The position numbers and the translations under genes are program-made. Below, piece after piece: positions 57,278 through 64,000 of a stretch of 64,000 nt of DNA. Under the pieces are notes generated by a model. That model worked only from the letters and a program-made list of their open reading frames with translations, did no database searches and was not told the DNA's origin. The stretch covers positions 1,364,001 through 1,428,000 of the forward strand of contig NZ_CP080999.1 of assembly GCF_019645855.1 (NCBI RefSeq). Reading direction: 5' to 3'. Every line of letters starts with the position of its first letter. Positions within the stretch are counted from its first letter, which is position 1. Source of the stretch: Mycobacterium malmoense (lineage in GTDB: Bacteria > Actinomycetota > Actinomycetes > Mycobacteriales > Mycobacteriaceae).

Positions 57278-57305
57278 TCAGTGGTTACGCAGCTTGGCGA
57301 CCAAC
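57278..57305. repeat. 28-bp direct repeat, right copy
   Basis: This is the partner of 55309-55336 (24 of 28 identical). It covers the stop codon and last eight codons of the Rho_N-like gene, the typical position of an attachment site at a gene's 3' end. Confidence 0.7.
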
Positions 57306-57535
57306 TTATCCTTCGTCAGACCTGAATATCCCGATATTCCAAGCTCTTTGGCCCGCTTCTTCAATTGCGGAACCGTCCAGTCGGCGTAGGACCCGGATTT
57401 GCCACCCTTGCGGCCCACCGACGACTTACCCCGGCCGGCGGCCGCGTTGGAGATTCGCGCGGCCTTTTCTTTGGAATCGCCCTGCTTGCGCAGATCCTGA
57501 TACAGCTTTTCGTTTTTGATCGACGGGTTCGGCAC
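57278..57535 (-). CDS. Rho_N/SAP-like small basic protein
   Basis: This 85-residue basic protein starts NPSIKNEKLYQDLRKQGDSKEKAARI and ends with a Rho-termination-factor N-terminal/SAP-type helix-extended-helix (YADWTVPQLKKRAKELGI, then KDKLVAKLRNH). Gly/Lys/Arg-rich linkers suggest nucleic-acid binding. The start is GTG 57535. Proteins of this type are common in mycobacteria, but their function is not known to me. Its 3' end is the right copy of the 28-bp direct repeat. Confidence 0.85.
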   Translation of the reverse strand: MPNPSIKNEKLYQDLRKQGDSKEKAARISNAAAGRGKSSVGRKGGKSGSYADWTVPQLKKRAKELGISGYSGLTKDKLVAKLRNH

Positions 57536-57603
57536 TTTTCGTCACCCTCCTGTGCATCATCAGATACCGCTGCGAGGATGCCCCCGATGGCGGCGGTCAA
57601 AAC

Positions 57604-59724
57604 CTAGGCCGGGACGGGGTCCGTCTGGCGCTGCCAGCAGCGGTGCCGGGCCAGCGCGGCGGCGAGTTCGTCGACGAACTCGTCCGGCAACGTGTCGGCG
57701 GCGGCCGTGGTGGTGACGACGGCCTGGTCGCTGACAACATCGGTGGCTGCGTCGCCTTCCGAGGCGAGGCGGTTCTCGATGTGCGCGGCGCGCAGCAGAT
57801 CGATCCCGGCGCCGAACGCCCCGATCGGCTTGAGGTGCTTGTAGGCCTCCACCACGAAGTGCACGGCATAGCCGTCGTGGGAAAGCGTCGAAACCGACCG
57901 CGGCCCGCACGCCACCACCACCGCGTCGTAGAGCACTGACGCCATCGTCGTGAACGCCCGGTCGACGGGAAGTTCGCCGCCCGATCCGCCCTGCAAACTT
58001 CCGCCCGCAACGGGGGCTAAAACTTCGACCACCGCGCCGCGCCGCTCCATCAGCTCGGTAAACCGCTGCGTTCCAACGATGTCGACGCCATCGGCGGCCA
58101 GCACCGCGATCTTGCGCGAGGCGATCGTGTCGCCGCCGCCGATCTGGGACAGCGCCGGCGACGCGACCACCGCGCCGTCGACCACTTCGTCGGGAGGCTC
58201 GGGAAGCCCCAGCTTTGCCGCCACCCGGGTGGCCAGCTCGTGGTCCACACGCGCGAGTTGGGCCGCCACCGCCGAACGGATCTCGGGCACCTCCACCTTC
58301 CCCAGTTCGAACGCGAACGCGGCGACGATGTGTTCGGCCTCGACGGCCGACATGCTCTTCCAGAACATCCGCGCCTGGCTGTAGTGATTCTCGAACGACT
58401 TCGCGCGCTTTCGCATCGCGACGCCGTCGACCTGCTGTGTGTAGTGACGGAACACGTTCTCGTCGGCCAGCGCGGGGCATCCGCCGCCGATGCTGTTCTT
58501 GTAGTAGCTGGACCGGCCCTGCGGGATGACGTGCTGCCCGTAGCCGTCGTGCTGGTTGTTGCGGACCTCGGCCACCGGCCGGTTGACCGGCAGCTGCGCA
58601 AAGTTGGGACCGCCCAGGCGGATCAACTGCGTGTCGAGGTAGGAGAAGTTGCGGAACTGCAGCAGCGGATCGTTGGTGAAGTCGATCCCCGGTACCACGT
58701 TGGCGGTGTGGAAGGCCACCTGCTCGGTTTCGGCGAAGAAGTTGTCCGGGTTGCGGTTGAGCACCATCTTGCCCACGGGTCGAACCGGAACCCGTTCCTC
58801 CGGAATGATTTTCGTCGGATCGAGGAGGTCGAAGTCGAACGCGAACTCGTCGGCCTCGGCCACCAGCTGCACCCCGAGCTCCCACTCGGGATGCTGGCCG
58901 GACTCGATGGCCTCCCACAGGTCGCGCCGGTTGTAATCGGGGTCCTTGCCGGCGATCTTTTGCGCCTCGTCCCAGATCAGCGAATGCGTGCCCAGGCGCG
59001 GCTTCCAGTGAAACTTCACGAAAGTGCCCTCGCCGCGGTCGTTGACCAGCCGGAACGTGTGCACGCCGAAGCCCTGCATCATGCGGTAGCTGCGCGGCAA
59101 CGCCCGATCCGACATCAGCCACATGATGGTGTGCAGCGTCTCGGGCTGCAGCGAGACGAAGTCCCACAACGTGTCGTGGGCCGACGCCGCCTGCGGAATC
59201 TCGTTGTGCGGCTCCGGTTTTACCGCGTGGACGAAGTCGGGGAACTTGATGCCGTCCTGGATGAAGAAGACCGGGAAGTTGTTGCCCACCAGGTCGTAGT
59301 TGCCCTGCTCCGTGTAGAACTTGGTGGCAAAGCCACGCACGTCGCGGACCGTGTCGGCCGAACCGCGCGACCCGGCGACCGTGGAGAACCGCACGAACAC
59401 GGGGGTGCGGGCGCCCGGCGTGGTCAGGAATTTCGCCGCGGTGTACTCGGCCAGCCAGTCGTCATACGGTTCGAAGAAGCCGTACGCGCCGGCCCCGCGC
59501 GCGTGAACCACCCGCTCCGGGATGCGCTCGTGGTCGAAATGGGTGATCTTCTCCCGGGCGTGAAAGTCCTCCAGCAGCGTGGGTCCCCGCTCGCCGACGG
59601 TCAGCGAATCGTCGGTGTGGTCGACCCGGACGCCCTGCTGGGTGGTCAGGTATCCGGTGTCGCGGCGCACCCGCGACGGCTCGAGATCGCGCTGCTTGGG
59701 GTCGGACGTGTGGTCGGTGTTCAT
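57604..59724 (-). CDS. katE: Large-subunit monofunctional catalase KatE (HPII type)
   Basis: This 706-residue clade-2 catalase has the catalytic His H74 in ERVVHARGAGAYG, Asn N148 in VGNNFPVFF, the RFSTVAGSRGS heme-contact segment, FSYLDTQLIRLGG with the proximal Tyr, and a C-terminal class-I-glutamine-amidotransferase/DJ-1-like domain (about 555-700) found only in large-subunit catalases. It converts H2O2 to water and O2. ATG 59724 is chosen as the natural N-terminus, with GAAGGA upstream. KatG-type genes are elsewhere. Confidence 0.96.
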   Translation of the reverse strand: MNTDHTSDPKQRDLEPSRVRRDTGYLTTQQGVRVDHTDDSLTVGERGPTLLEDFHAREKITHFDHERIPERVVHARGAGAYGFFEPYDDWLAEYTAAKFLTTPGARTPVFVRFSTVAGSRGSADTVRDVRGFATKFYTEQGNYDLVGNNFPVFFIQDGIKFPDFVHAVKPEPHNEIPQAASAHDTLWDFVSLQPETLHTIMWLMSDRALPRSYRMMQGFGVHTFRLVNDRGEGTFVKFHWKPRLGTHSLIWDEAQKIAGKDPDYNRRDLWEAIESGQHPEWELGVQLVAEADEFAFDFDLLDPTKIIPEERVPVRPVGKMVLNRNPDNFFAETEQVAFHTANVVPGIDFTNDPLLQFRNFSYLDTQLIRLGGPNFAQLPVNRPVAEVRNNQHDGYGQHVIPQGRSSYYKNSIGGGCPALADENVFRHYTQQVDGVAMRKRAKSFENHYSQARMFWKSMSAVEAEHIVAAFAFELGKVEVPEIRSAVAAQLARVDHELATRVAAKLGLPEPPDEVVDGAVVASPALSQIGGGDTIASRKIAVLAADGVDIVGTQRFTELMERRGAVVEVLAPVAGGSLQGGSGGELPVDRAFTTMASVLYDAVVVACGPRSVSTLSHDGYAVHFVVEAYKHLKPIGAFGAGIDLLRAAHIENRLASEGDAATDVVSDQAVVTTTAAADTLPDEFVDELAAALARHRCWQRQTDPVPA

Positions 59725-59899
59725 GGCGCTTGCTGTCCTTCGCTTTTCGTCACGGCACTGCGGCCCGACCGGTTGGGTACCACCGCACGGCCGGTGCAAA
59801 CGGACCAACCGAGGCGCCCACCCACGACGTGGGCGGTCACGTGCCGTCGGCGCCTAGCATGGACATCGACAACGCCGTTACCGCCCGGTAGGAGATCGC

Positions 59900-60334
59900 A
59901 TGGCCGAGATTCACGTGGAGCGCACCATCGCCGCGCCCGCCGAACGGGTCTTCGACTGGCTGGCCGACCCGGTCAACCTGGCCGCCGCCCCGCTGGCGCT
60001 CAAGGCGCGCTACGCGAAGGATTCGCCGGGGCCCGGGGCGGGCGCGGTGCGCGAGGTGATCGGGGTCGGCATGTGGTTCCGGGAAAAGATCACGGCCTAC
60101 GACCGTCCGCGCAGTTACTCGTACCTCATCATCAGATCGTTCCCGCCGTTCGATCACGAGGGCGGCACGCTGACGTTCACCGAATCCGGCGACGGCACCC
60201 ACGTGGACTGGCGCAGCAACTACACCCATCCGGCTTGGGCCGGGGGCAGGCTGCTGGAGGCCGTCAGCTATCGGCTGCTGCGCTCGAACTTCCTTGCGAT
60301 CCTCGATGCCTGCGCAAACGCGGTGCCGGAGTAG
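59900..60334 (+). CDS. SRPBCC (polyketide cyclase/START-like) protein
   Basis: This 144-residue SRPBCC-fold protein has N-terminal HVERTIAAPAERVFDWLADP, the central RSYSYLIIRSFPPFDHEGG and the C-terminal helix LRSNFLAILDACANA. The fold binds hydrophobic ligands, and the function is unknown. ATG 59900 follows GTAGGAG. It is divergent from katE, and its stop is directly next to that of the convergent hydrolase. Confidence 0.88.
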   Translation: MAEIHVERTIAAPAERVFDWLADPVNLAAAPLALKARYAKDSPGPGAGAVREVIGVGMWFREKITAYDRPRSYSYLIIRSFPPFDHEGGTLTFTESGDGTHVDWRSNYTHPAWAGGRLLEAVSYRLLRSNFLAILDACANAVPE

Positions 60335-61255
60335 CTAGCCGGCGTGCGCGTTGAACCAGTCGATCGGGACCTCGGGGTGTGCGCCGAAGTAGTTGTAGCC
60401 GTCGAAGCGACGGGTCGTCCCCTCGATCCACACCAGCTTCTTGTCGTCGACGGGGATGGCGTCATAAATCGACTGCACGTCCTCGGGCCGGGTCATCGAG
60501 TCGTCATGAACCTGGGCCACGAGGGTGGGGACGCGGATCGACTTGGCGTATTCGAGCGGCGACTGCTCGACGAGGTGGAAACCGGTCCGCTCGTGAAGCG
60601 CCCGGTCGAACCGCTGGTAGCCGTCGGGGATGTCGTTGGCCTTGACGAACTCCTCGATGAGGTAGCTGCCTGACACCGGTTGCAGCAGGATGAGCGACTT
60701 GATGTGCTCGAATTCCTCCGGATGCTTGGCCATGGCAACGCATGTCGAGTCGGCGCCCAAACACACGCTGAGCAGGAACGTCGTCATGGAGGCGGTGTCG
60801 GGTCGCGACTTCGCATACCGGACGGATCCGATCACGTCGCGGTACTCCAGCAGGCCGATGCCGGCCGTGCCGCCGTTTCCCGATCCGCTCAACCCGTGGT
60901 TGCGGATGTCGTAGGCCAGGATGTTGTAGCCCGCGTCGTGCAAGGCCTTGTACTCAGGCAGGAAGTTCACCTCGAATCCACCCAGGCCGCCAAACTCCGG
61001 CAGATGCCCCGGGTAGCCGTAGCGATTCCCGGGCAGGAAATGGTTGTGGATGATCAACGTGTCCGAATCGGCGGGGATAAACCAGCCTTCGAGCGATACG
61101 CCGTCCATCGACGGAAAGAACACGTCTTCGTAGTCCAGGCCGACCTCGCCGGGTCGACGCAAGACCGGCGCACGCCGCCCGGCCGTCGTGCCCGTCACCC
61201 ACATGTCCAGGAAACTGTCGAGCGCAGCTTGGCCCCGCTGTTCTTCGTTCGGCAT
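60335..61255 (-). CDS. Alpha/beta hydrolase with Cys nucleophile
   Basis: This 306-residue alpha/beta-hydrolase has an NH-containing oxyanion segment (IIHNHFLPGNRYG), YDIRNHGLSG and a nucleophile elbow reading SVCLGA, so C165 replaces the usual Ser. Asp and His candidates lie in VHDDSMTRPEDV and near FGAHPEVP. Cys at the elbow occurs in dienelactone hydrolases. ATG 61255 has GAGGAGG upstream. It abuts the convergent SRPBCC gene. Confidence 0.87.
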   Translation of the reverse strand: MPNEEQRGQAALDSFLDMWVTGTTAGRRAPVLRRPGEVGLDYEDVFFPSMDGVSLEGWFIPADSDTLIIHNHFLPGNRYGYPGHLPEFGGLGGFEVNFLPEYKALHDAGYNILAYDIRNHGLSGSGNGGTAGIGLLEYRDVIGSVRYAKSRPDTASMTTFLLSVCLGADSTCVAMAKHPEEFEHIKSLILLQPVSGSYLIEEFVKANDIPDGYQRFDRALHERTGFHLVEQSPLEYAKSIRVPTLVAQVHDDSMTRPEDVQSIYDAIPVDDKKLVWIEGTTRRFDGYNYFGAHPEVPIDWFNAHAG

Positions 61256-61322
61256 GTCAGACCTCCTCTAGAAACGAACACATCCGACGCTACGCATGCC
61301 CGGTCTGCATAGACAGATGCCC

Positions 61323-62678
61323 TTAACCGCTCAATCGGTGCATCAATTGGCCGGCGGCGTAGCGGCCACTGACCACGGCGCCGGTCACGGTCGCCGGATT
61401 GTTGACGCCGACGGCCTCACCCGCCAGGTAAAGCCGGTCGCCGATCGGTTCCTGCAGCCGGCGCCGGTCGTCGAGGCCGGATCCGGGCGCGTGAAACGAA
61501 TATGTGCCGCGCGCGTAGGGGTCGACGGTCCAATCTGAGGTTCGCACCTCGACCGGGGAGATGTCATCGCCGAACAGCCGGCGGGCGACGGGCAGCGCGC
61601 CGGCCATCAGGTCACCGGGGGAGGACGACTCCACCGACCGGCCGCGGTCACCGGCGTTGAAAGCCAACACGATTGGGCCCGCGGCGCTCGGCAGGGTGAA
61701 CCACTGCGACCACAGGCCCGGCCCGGCGCCGAGGAATTGGTAGAAGGCGTTCTCCACGTTCCAGGTTCGCCGGTCGAAGCGGAAGTAGCTCTTGGACAGC
61801 ACGCCGAACCCCAGCGCGTTCACCGCGTGGGTGTGTCCGTCGGGAAGGGGCGGGTCGAACGCGATCGCACCGGATTTCAGCACGCCGAGGGGAACCGTGA
61901 CGATCACGGCGGGTCCCTCGAACGATCGGTTTCCGGCCCGCACGACGACGGAGTCGTCGCGCCGGGCGATCGCGGTCACCGGCGTATTCAGCACGATATG
62001 AAGGCCGTCGGCAAGCAGCCGCGGCAGGGCGTCGTAGCCGCTGGTGATGACGTCCTGTTCGCCACCGGCGTATTCGCCCTTGTCAAATGTCTTGGCGGAC
62101 AGCTGGTTTGCGTCGGCGGCGTATTCGTCCTCGATCTCGGTGGTCAGATAGAAAGCCAACTGGGCGTGGTCGGCATCGGAAAGCCCCGCGCTGGTAGCCG
62201 CCGAGTCGACGGCGGCGCCGAGGCTCCCGCCGTCGACCCGGTCACGGGCCCGTTCCACGAACTCGCGCCAGGTTTTCGGGTCGTAGTTCAGCGGCTGCAG
62301 CTGGGGATCGACCGCAAGCTTCGCCCACCCGTAGTAGTCGGTCGGGACGAGCTGCGCCCGCGCCCGCTGCGCCAGCTCCATCAGCGGATTGTCCGTCGCG
62401 CCGTGGATCCAGGACGCGCCCATCTCGAGCGGCACGCCCCAGTCGCGGTTGGTGTATACCCTGCCGCCGATGCGATCCCGGGCTTCGATGACGCGCACCG
62501 GCCGCCCCGCGTCGGCGAGGCTACGCGCGGCCGACAGGCCCGCCATCCCGGCGCCGACGACGAGCACCGACTCGGTGTCCGGTGCCGGCCGGCGACCCGA
62601 CCCGCAGGCGGCCATCAGCCCGCCGCCGACCACGCTCGTCGTTGCAGCGAAGAACTCCCGACGGGACACCGGGGACAT
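61323..62678 (-). CDS. Exported flavin-dependent amine oxidase (Tat/lipobox)
   Basis: This 451-residue flavin amine oxidase is of the polyamine/monoamine oxidase family. The N-terminus has a Tat-type SRREFF motif and a lipobox (LMAAC, Cys about residue 25), so it is probably a lipid-anchored exported protein. FAD-binding is through VLVVGAGMAGLSAAR and EARDRIGGRVYT, and the C-terminal LYLAGEAVGVNNPATVTGAVVSG segment completes the FAD site. It oxidises amines with O2 to aldehyde and H2O2. A catalase gene (katE) lies nearby. Confidence 0.9.
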   Translation of the reverse strand: MSPVSRREFFAATTSVVGGGLMAACGSGRRPAPDTESVLVVGAGMAGLSAARSLADAGRPVRVIEARDRIGGRVYTNRDWGVPLEMGASWIHGATDNPLMELAQRARAQLVPTDYYGWAKLAVDPQLQPLNYDPKTWREFVERARDRVDGGSLGAAVDSAATSAGLSDADHAQLAFYLTTEIEDEYAADANQLSAKTFDKGEYAGGEQDVITSGYDALPRLLADGLHIVLNTPVTAIARRDDSVVVRAGNRSFEGPAVIVTVPLGVLKSGAIAFDPPLPDGHTHAVNALGFGVLSKSYFRFDRRTWNVENAFYQFLGAGPGLWSQWFTLPSAAGPIVLAFNAGDRGRSVESSSPGDLMAGALPVARRLFGDDISPVEVRTSDWTVDPYARGTYSFHAPGSGLDDRRRLQEPIGDRLYLAGEAVGVNNPATVTGAVVSGRYAAGQLMHRLSG

Positions 62679-62855
62679 GGCTGTCAGGGTCTCACATCGC
62701 AACCGGCGCGGCGCTTTGCGTTTAGTTATTGGACGGTCGTGCCGAAATTCCCGGCGTGTATTCGGCCGATTTGGATCCGTTCGGCGTTGACTTCGGGCTA
62801 AACTCCCCACCATCCAGGGTGCGGCAATGCGGCCGCGTTCGAAGGGGGAGCGGCG

Positions 62856-63812
62856 ATGGGTGCTCGGCGATCGACTCGCACAACCGAGCGGCTCCCGGAC
62901 GGACTACCGCCGTGCCGCACCGTAACCGTGCGCGCGGCCGACGGAACCCCGTTGCACGCCGAGGTTTTCGGGCCGGCCGACGGCTATCCGATTGTGCTGA
63001 CGCACGGCATCACCTGCGCGATCCGGGCGTGGGCGCACCAGATCGCGGACCTGGCCGCCGATTACCGGGTGATCGCGTTCGACCATCGCGGCCATGGGCG
63101 CAGCGGCGTTCCGCGCCGCGGCGGCTACAGCCTGAAACACCTTGCGTCCGACCTGGATTCGGTGTTGGAGGCGACGTTGGCGCCGCGCGAGCGCGCGGTG
63201 CTGGCCGGGCATTCGATGGGCGGCATCACCATCGCCGCCTGGTCGGCGCACTACCGGCACAAGGTGCGGCGGCGCGCCGATGCCGTCGCGCTGATCAACA
63301 CCACCACCGGGGATTTGGTGCGGGAGGTGAAACTGCTGTCGGTGCCGCGCGAGTTCTCGCCGGCGCGAGTCCTGGCCGCGCGTGCCCTGATCAACGCGTT
63401 CGGCGGGTTTCCCCTACCGCCCGCGGCCGGGATCCCGAGCCGTTACCTGGTCGCGATGCTGGCGGTCGGACGCGACGCCGACCCGAGCGCCGCGCGAGTC
63501 GTCAACGAGTTGTTCGCCAAGACAGCGCCCGCCGGACGCGGGGGCTGTGCGAAGATGCTCGTCGACGCGTTGGGATCGCGGCATCTGGACCTGGACGGAT
63601 TGACGGTGCCCACCCTGGTCATCGGCAGCGAACGCGATCGGCTGACGCCGATCAGCCAGTCCCGCAGGATCGCCCGCACCGCGCCCAACATCGTCGGCCT
63701 GGTCGAGCTGCCCGGCGGCCACTGCTCGATGCTGGAGCAGCCCGGTGAGGTGAGCCGGCACCTGCGGGCACTCGCGGAATCGGTGACCCACGACGTCCGG
63801 ATCAGCTCATAG
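62856..63812 (+). CDS. Alpha/beta hydrolase
   Basis: This 318-residue alpha/beta-hydrolase has the oxyanion HG in LTHGIT, FDHRGHGRS, the nucleophile Ser in AGHSMGG, the acid in GSERDRLTP and His in PGGHCSML. No signal peptide is seen. ATG 62856 has GGGGGAGCGG upstream. Its stop overlaps by 3 bp with the stop of the convergent amine oxidase that runs off the window edge. Confidence 0.9.
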   Translation: MGARRSTRTTERLPDGLPPCRTVTVRAADGTPLHAEVFGPADGYPIVLTHGITCAIRAWAHQIADLAADYRVIAFDHRGHGRSGVPRRGGYSLKHLASDLDSVLEATLAPRERAVLAGHSMGGITIAAWSAHYRHKVRRRADAVALINTTTGDLVREVKLLSVPREFSPARVLAARALINAFGGFPLPPAAGIPSRYLVAMLAVGRDADPSAARVVNELFAKTAPAGRGGCAKMLVDALGSRHLDLDGLTVPTLVIGSERDRLTPISQSRRIARTAPNIVGLVELPGGHCSMLEQPGEVSRHLRALAESVTHDVRISS

Positions 63813-64000
63813 CAACGCCGTGATCTCGGCGGCCGCCCGCTGGCCCGACCTGACGGCGCCGTCGAGAAACCCGGTCCATTCGTCCGCGGTCTCGGTGCCG
63901 GCCCAGTGGATCGGCCCGACCGGTTCGCGCAACCACTGTCCGAACCGCGTCCATGACCCCGGCGGTACCGCGGCCGTCGGACCACCCGGCGCGAAATCCT
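63807..64000 (-). CDS. Flavin amine oxidase, C-terminal end only (runs off the window)
   Basis: The last 63 codons match the C-terminus of flavin monoamine oxidases: SWTRFGQWLREPVG, HWAGTETADEWTGFLDGAV and RSGQRAAAEI, which form the FAD- and substrate-facing end of the family. The stop (TGA 63807-63809) overlaps the convergent hydrolase gene. The 5' part lies beyond base 64000. A second amine oxidase gene within 1.2 kb suggests an amine-catabolism neighbourhood. Confidence 0.85.
   Translation of the reverse strand, partial: DFAPGGPTAAVPPGSWTRFGQWLREPVGPIHWAGTETADEWTGFLDGAVRSGQRAAAEITALL

Overview
The window is high-GC DNA from a Mycobacterium, most likely a slow-growing non-tuberculous species. 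Many proteins match M. tuberculosis families almost end to end (HspX, DevR, DevS, PfkB, Rv1733c, Rv2004c, Rv2005c, Rv2030c, Rv3131). It also carries an 18-kDa Hsp20 of the M. leprae / M. avium type, a GjpA-type protein and UdgX, which to my knowledge M. tuberculosis lacks. The species cannot be fixed from sequence alone. I found no rRNA, tRNA, insertion sequence, integrase or CRISPR array.

Region 1 (about 0.1-32 kb) is a consolidated dormancy (DosR/DevR) regulon. It holds a KefB-like antiporter, an Rv3131-type nitroreductase, an Rv1733c-type membrane protein, a P2-type ATPase resembling the Na,K-ATPase branch, a DUF2156 membrane protein and a flavin/F420-type PPOX protein. Two divergent Acg nitroreductases follow, then hspX, an Rv2030c-type fusion and pfkB, then two universal stress proteins leading into devR and devS. 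Further on come a GNAT acetyltransferase, three more universal stress proteins, an OtsB1-type trehalose phosphatase/GH65 fusion and an Rv2004c-type kinase. The region ends with a ketosynthase-III pair and a Tgs1-like wax ester/diacylglycerol acyltransferase. I can place ten DosR-like boxes in front of these units. In M. tuberculosis the corresponding genes are scattered over several loci.

Region 2 (32-44.4 kb) has a PAS-ANTAR and a GAF-ANTAR regulator around the hsp18/MerR divergent pair and an internally shortened FAD reductase. After these come glgX, an SDR, an aldo/keto reductase, a DUF4190/PknH-sensor-like membrane protein, gjpA with an odd AT-rich and poly-G upstream region, a hemerythrin-like protein and udgX.

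Region 3 (44.4-55.3 kb) has a two-gene unit of a pyruvate-oxidase-like enzyme and a FAD/Fe-S D-lactate-type dehydrogenase, a hemophore-like secreted protein, a CsbD-like protein, a DUF3349 protein and an endonuclease/phosphatase. It also has a four-gene operon with 4-nt overlaps (GT2 glycosyltransferase, acyl-CoA-dehydrogenase-like, PIG-L deacetylase, NodS-like methyltransferase) and a divergent nucleotidyltransferase.

Region 4 (55.3-57.3 kb) is a small decayed island bounded by 28-bp direct repeats. It holds an antitoxin, a zeta-type toxin missing its Walker A half, and shrunken copies of the DUF3349/methyltransferase block and of a terminator found elsewhere in the window.

Region 5 (57.3-64 kb) has a Rho_N/SAP-like small protein, a large-subunit catalase (katE), an SRPBCC protein, a Cys-nucleophile alpha/beta hydrolase, a Tat/lipobox flavin amine oxidase, an alpha/beta hydrolase, and the 3' end of a second amine oxidase running off the right edge.

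The best candidates for undescribed biology are the DosR-boxed ketosynthase pair with its acyltransferase (28.5-32 kb), the coupled GT2/ACAD/PIG-L/NodS-like operon (51.6-54.7 kb), and the Na,K-ATPase-like pump next to a KefB antiporter in the dormancy cluster.
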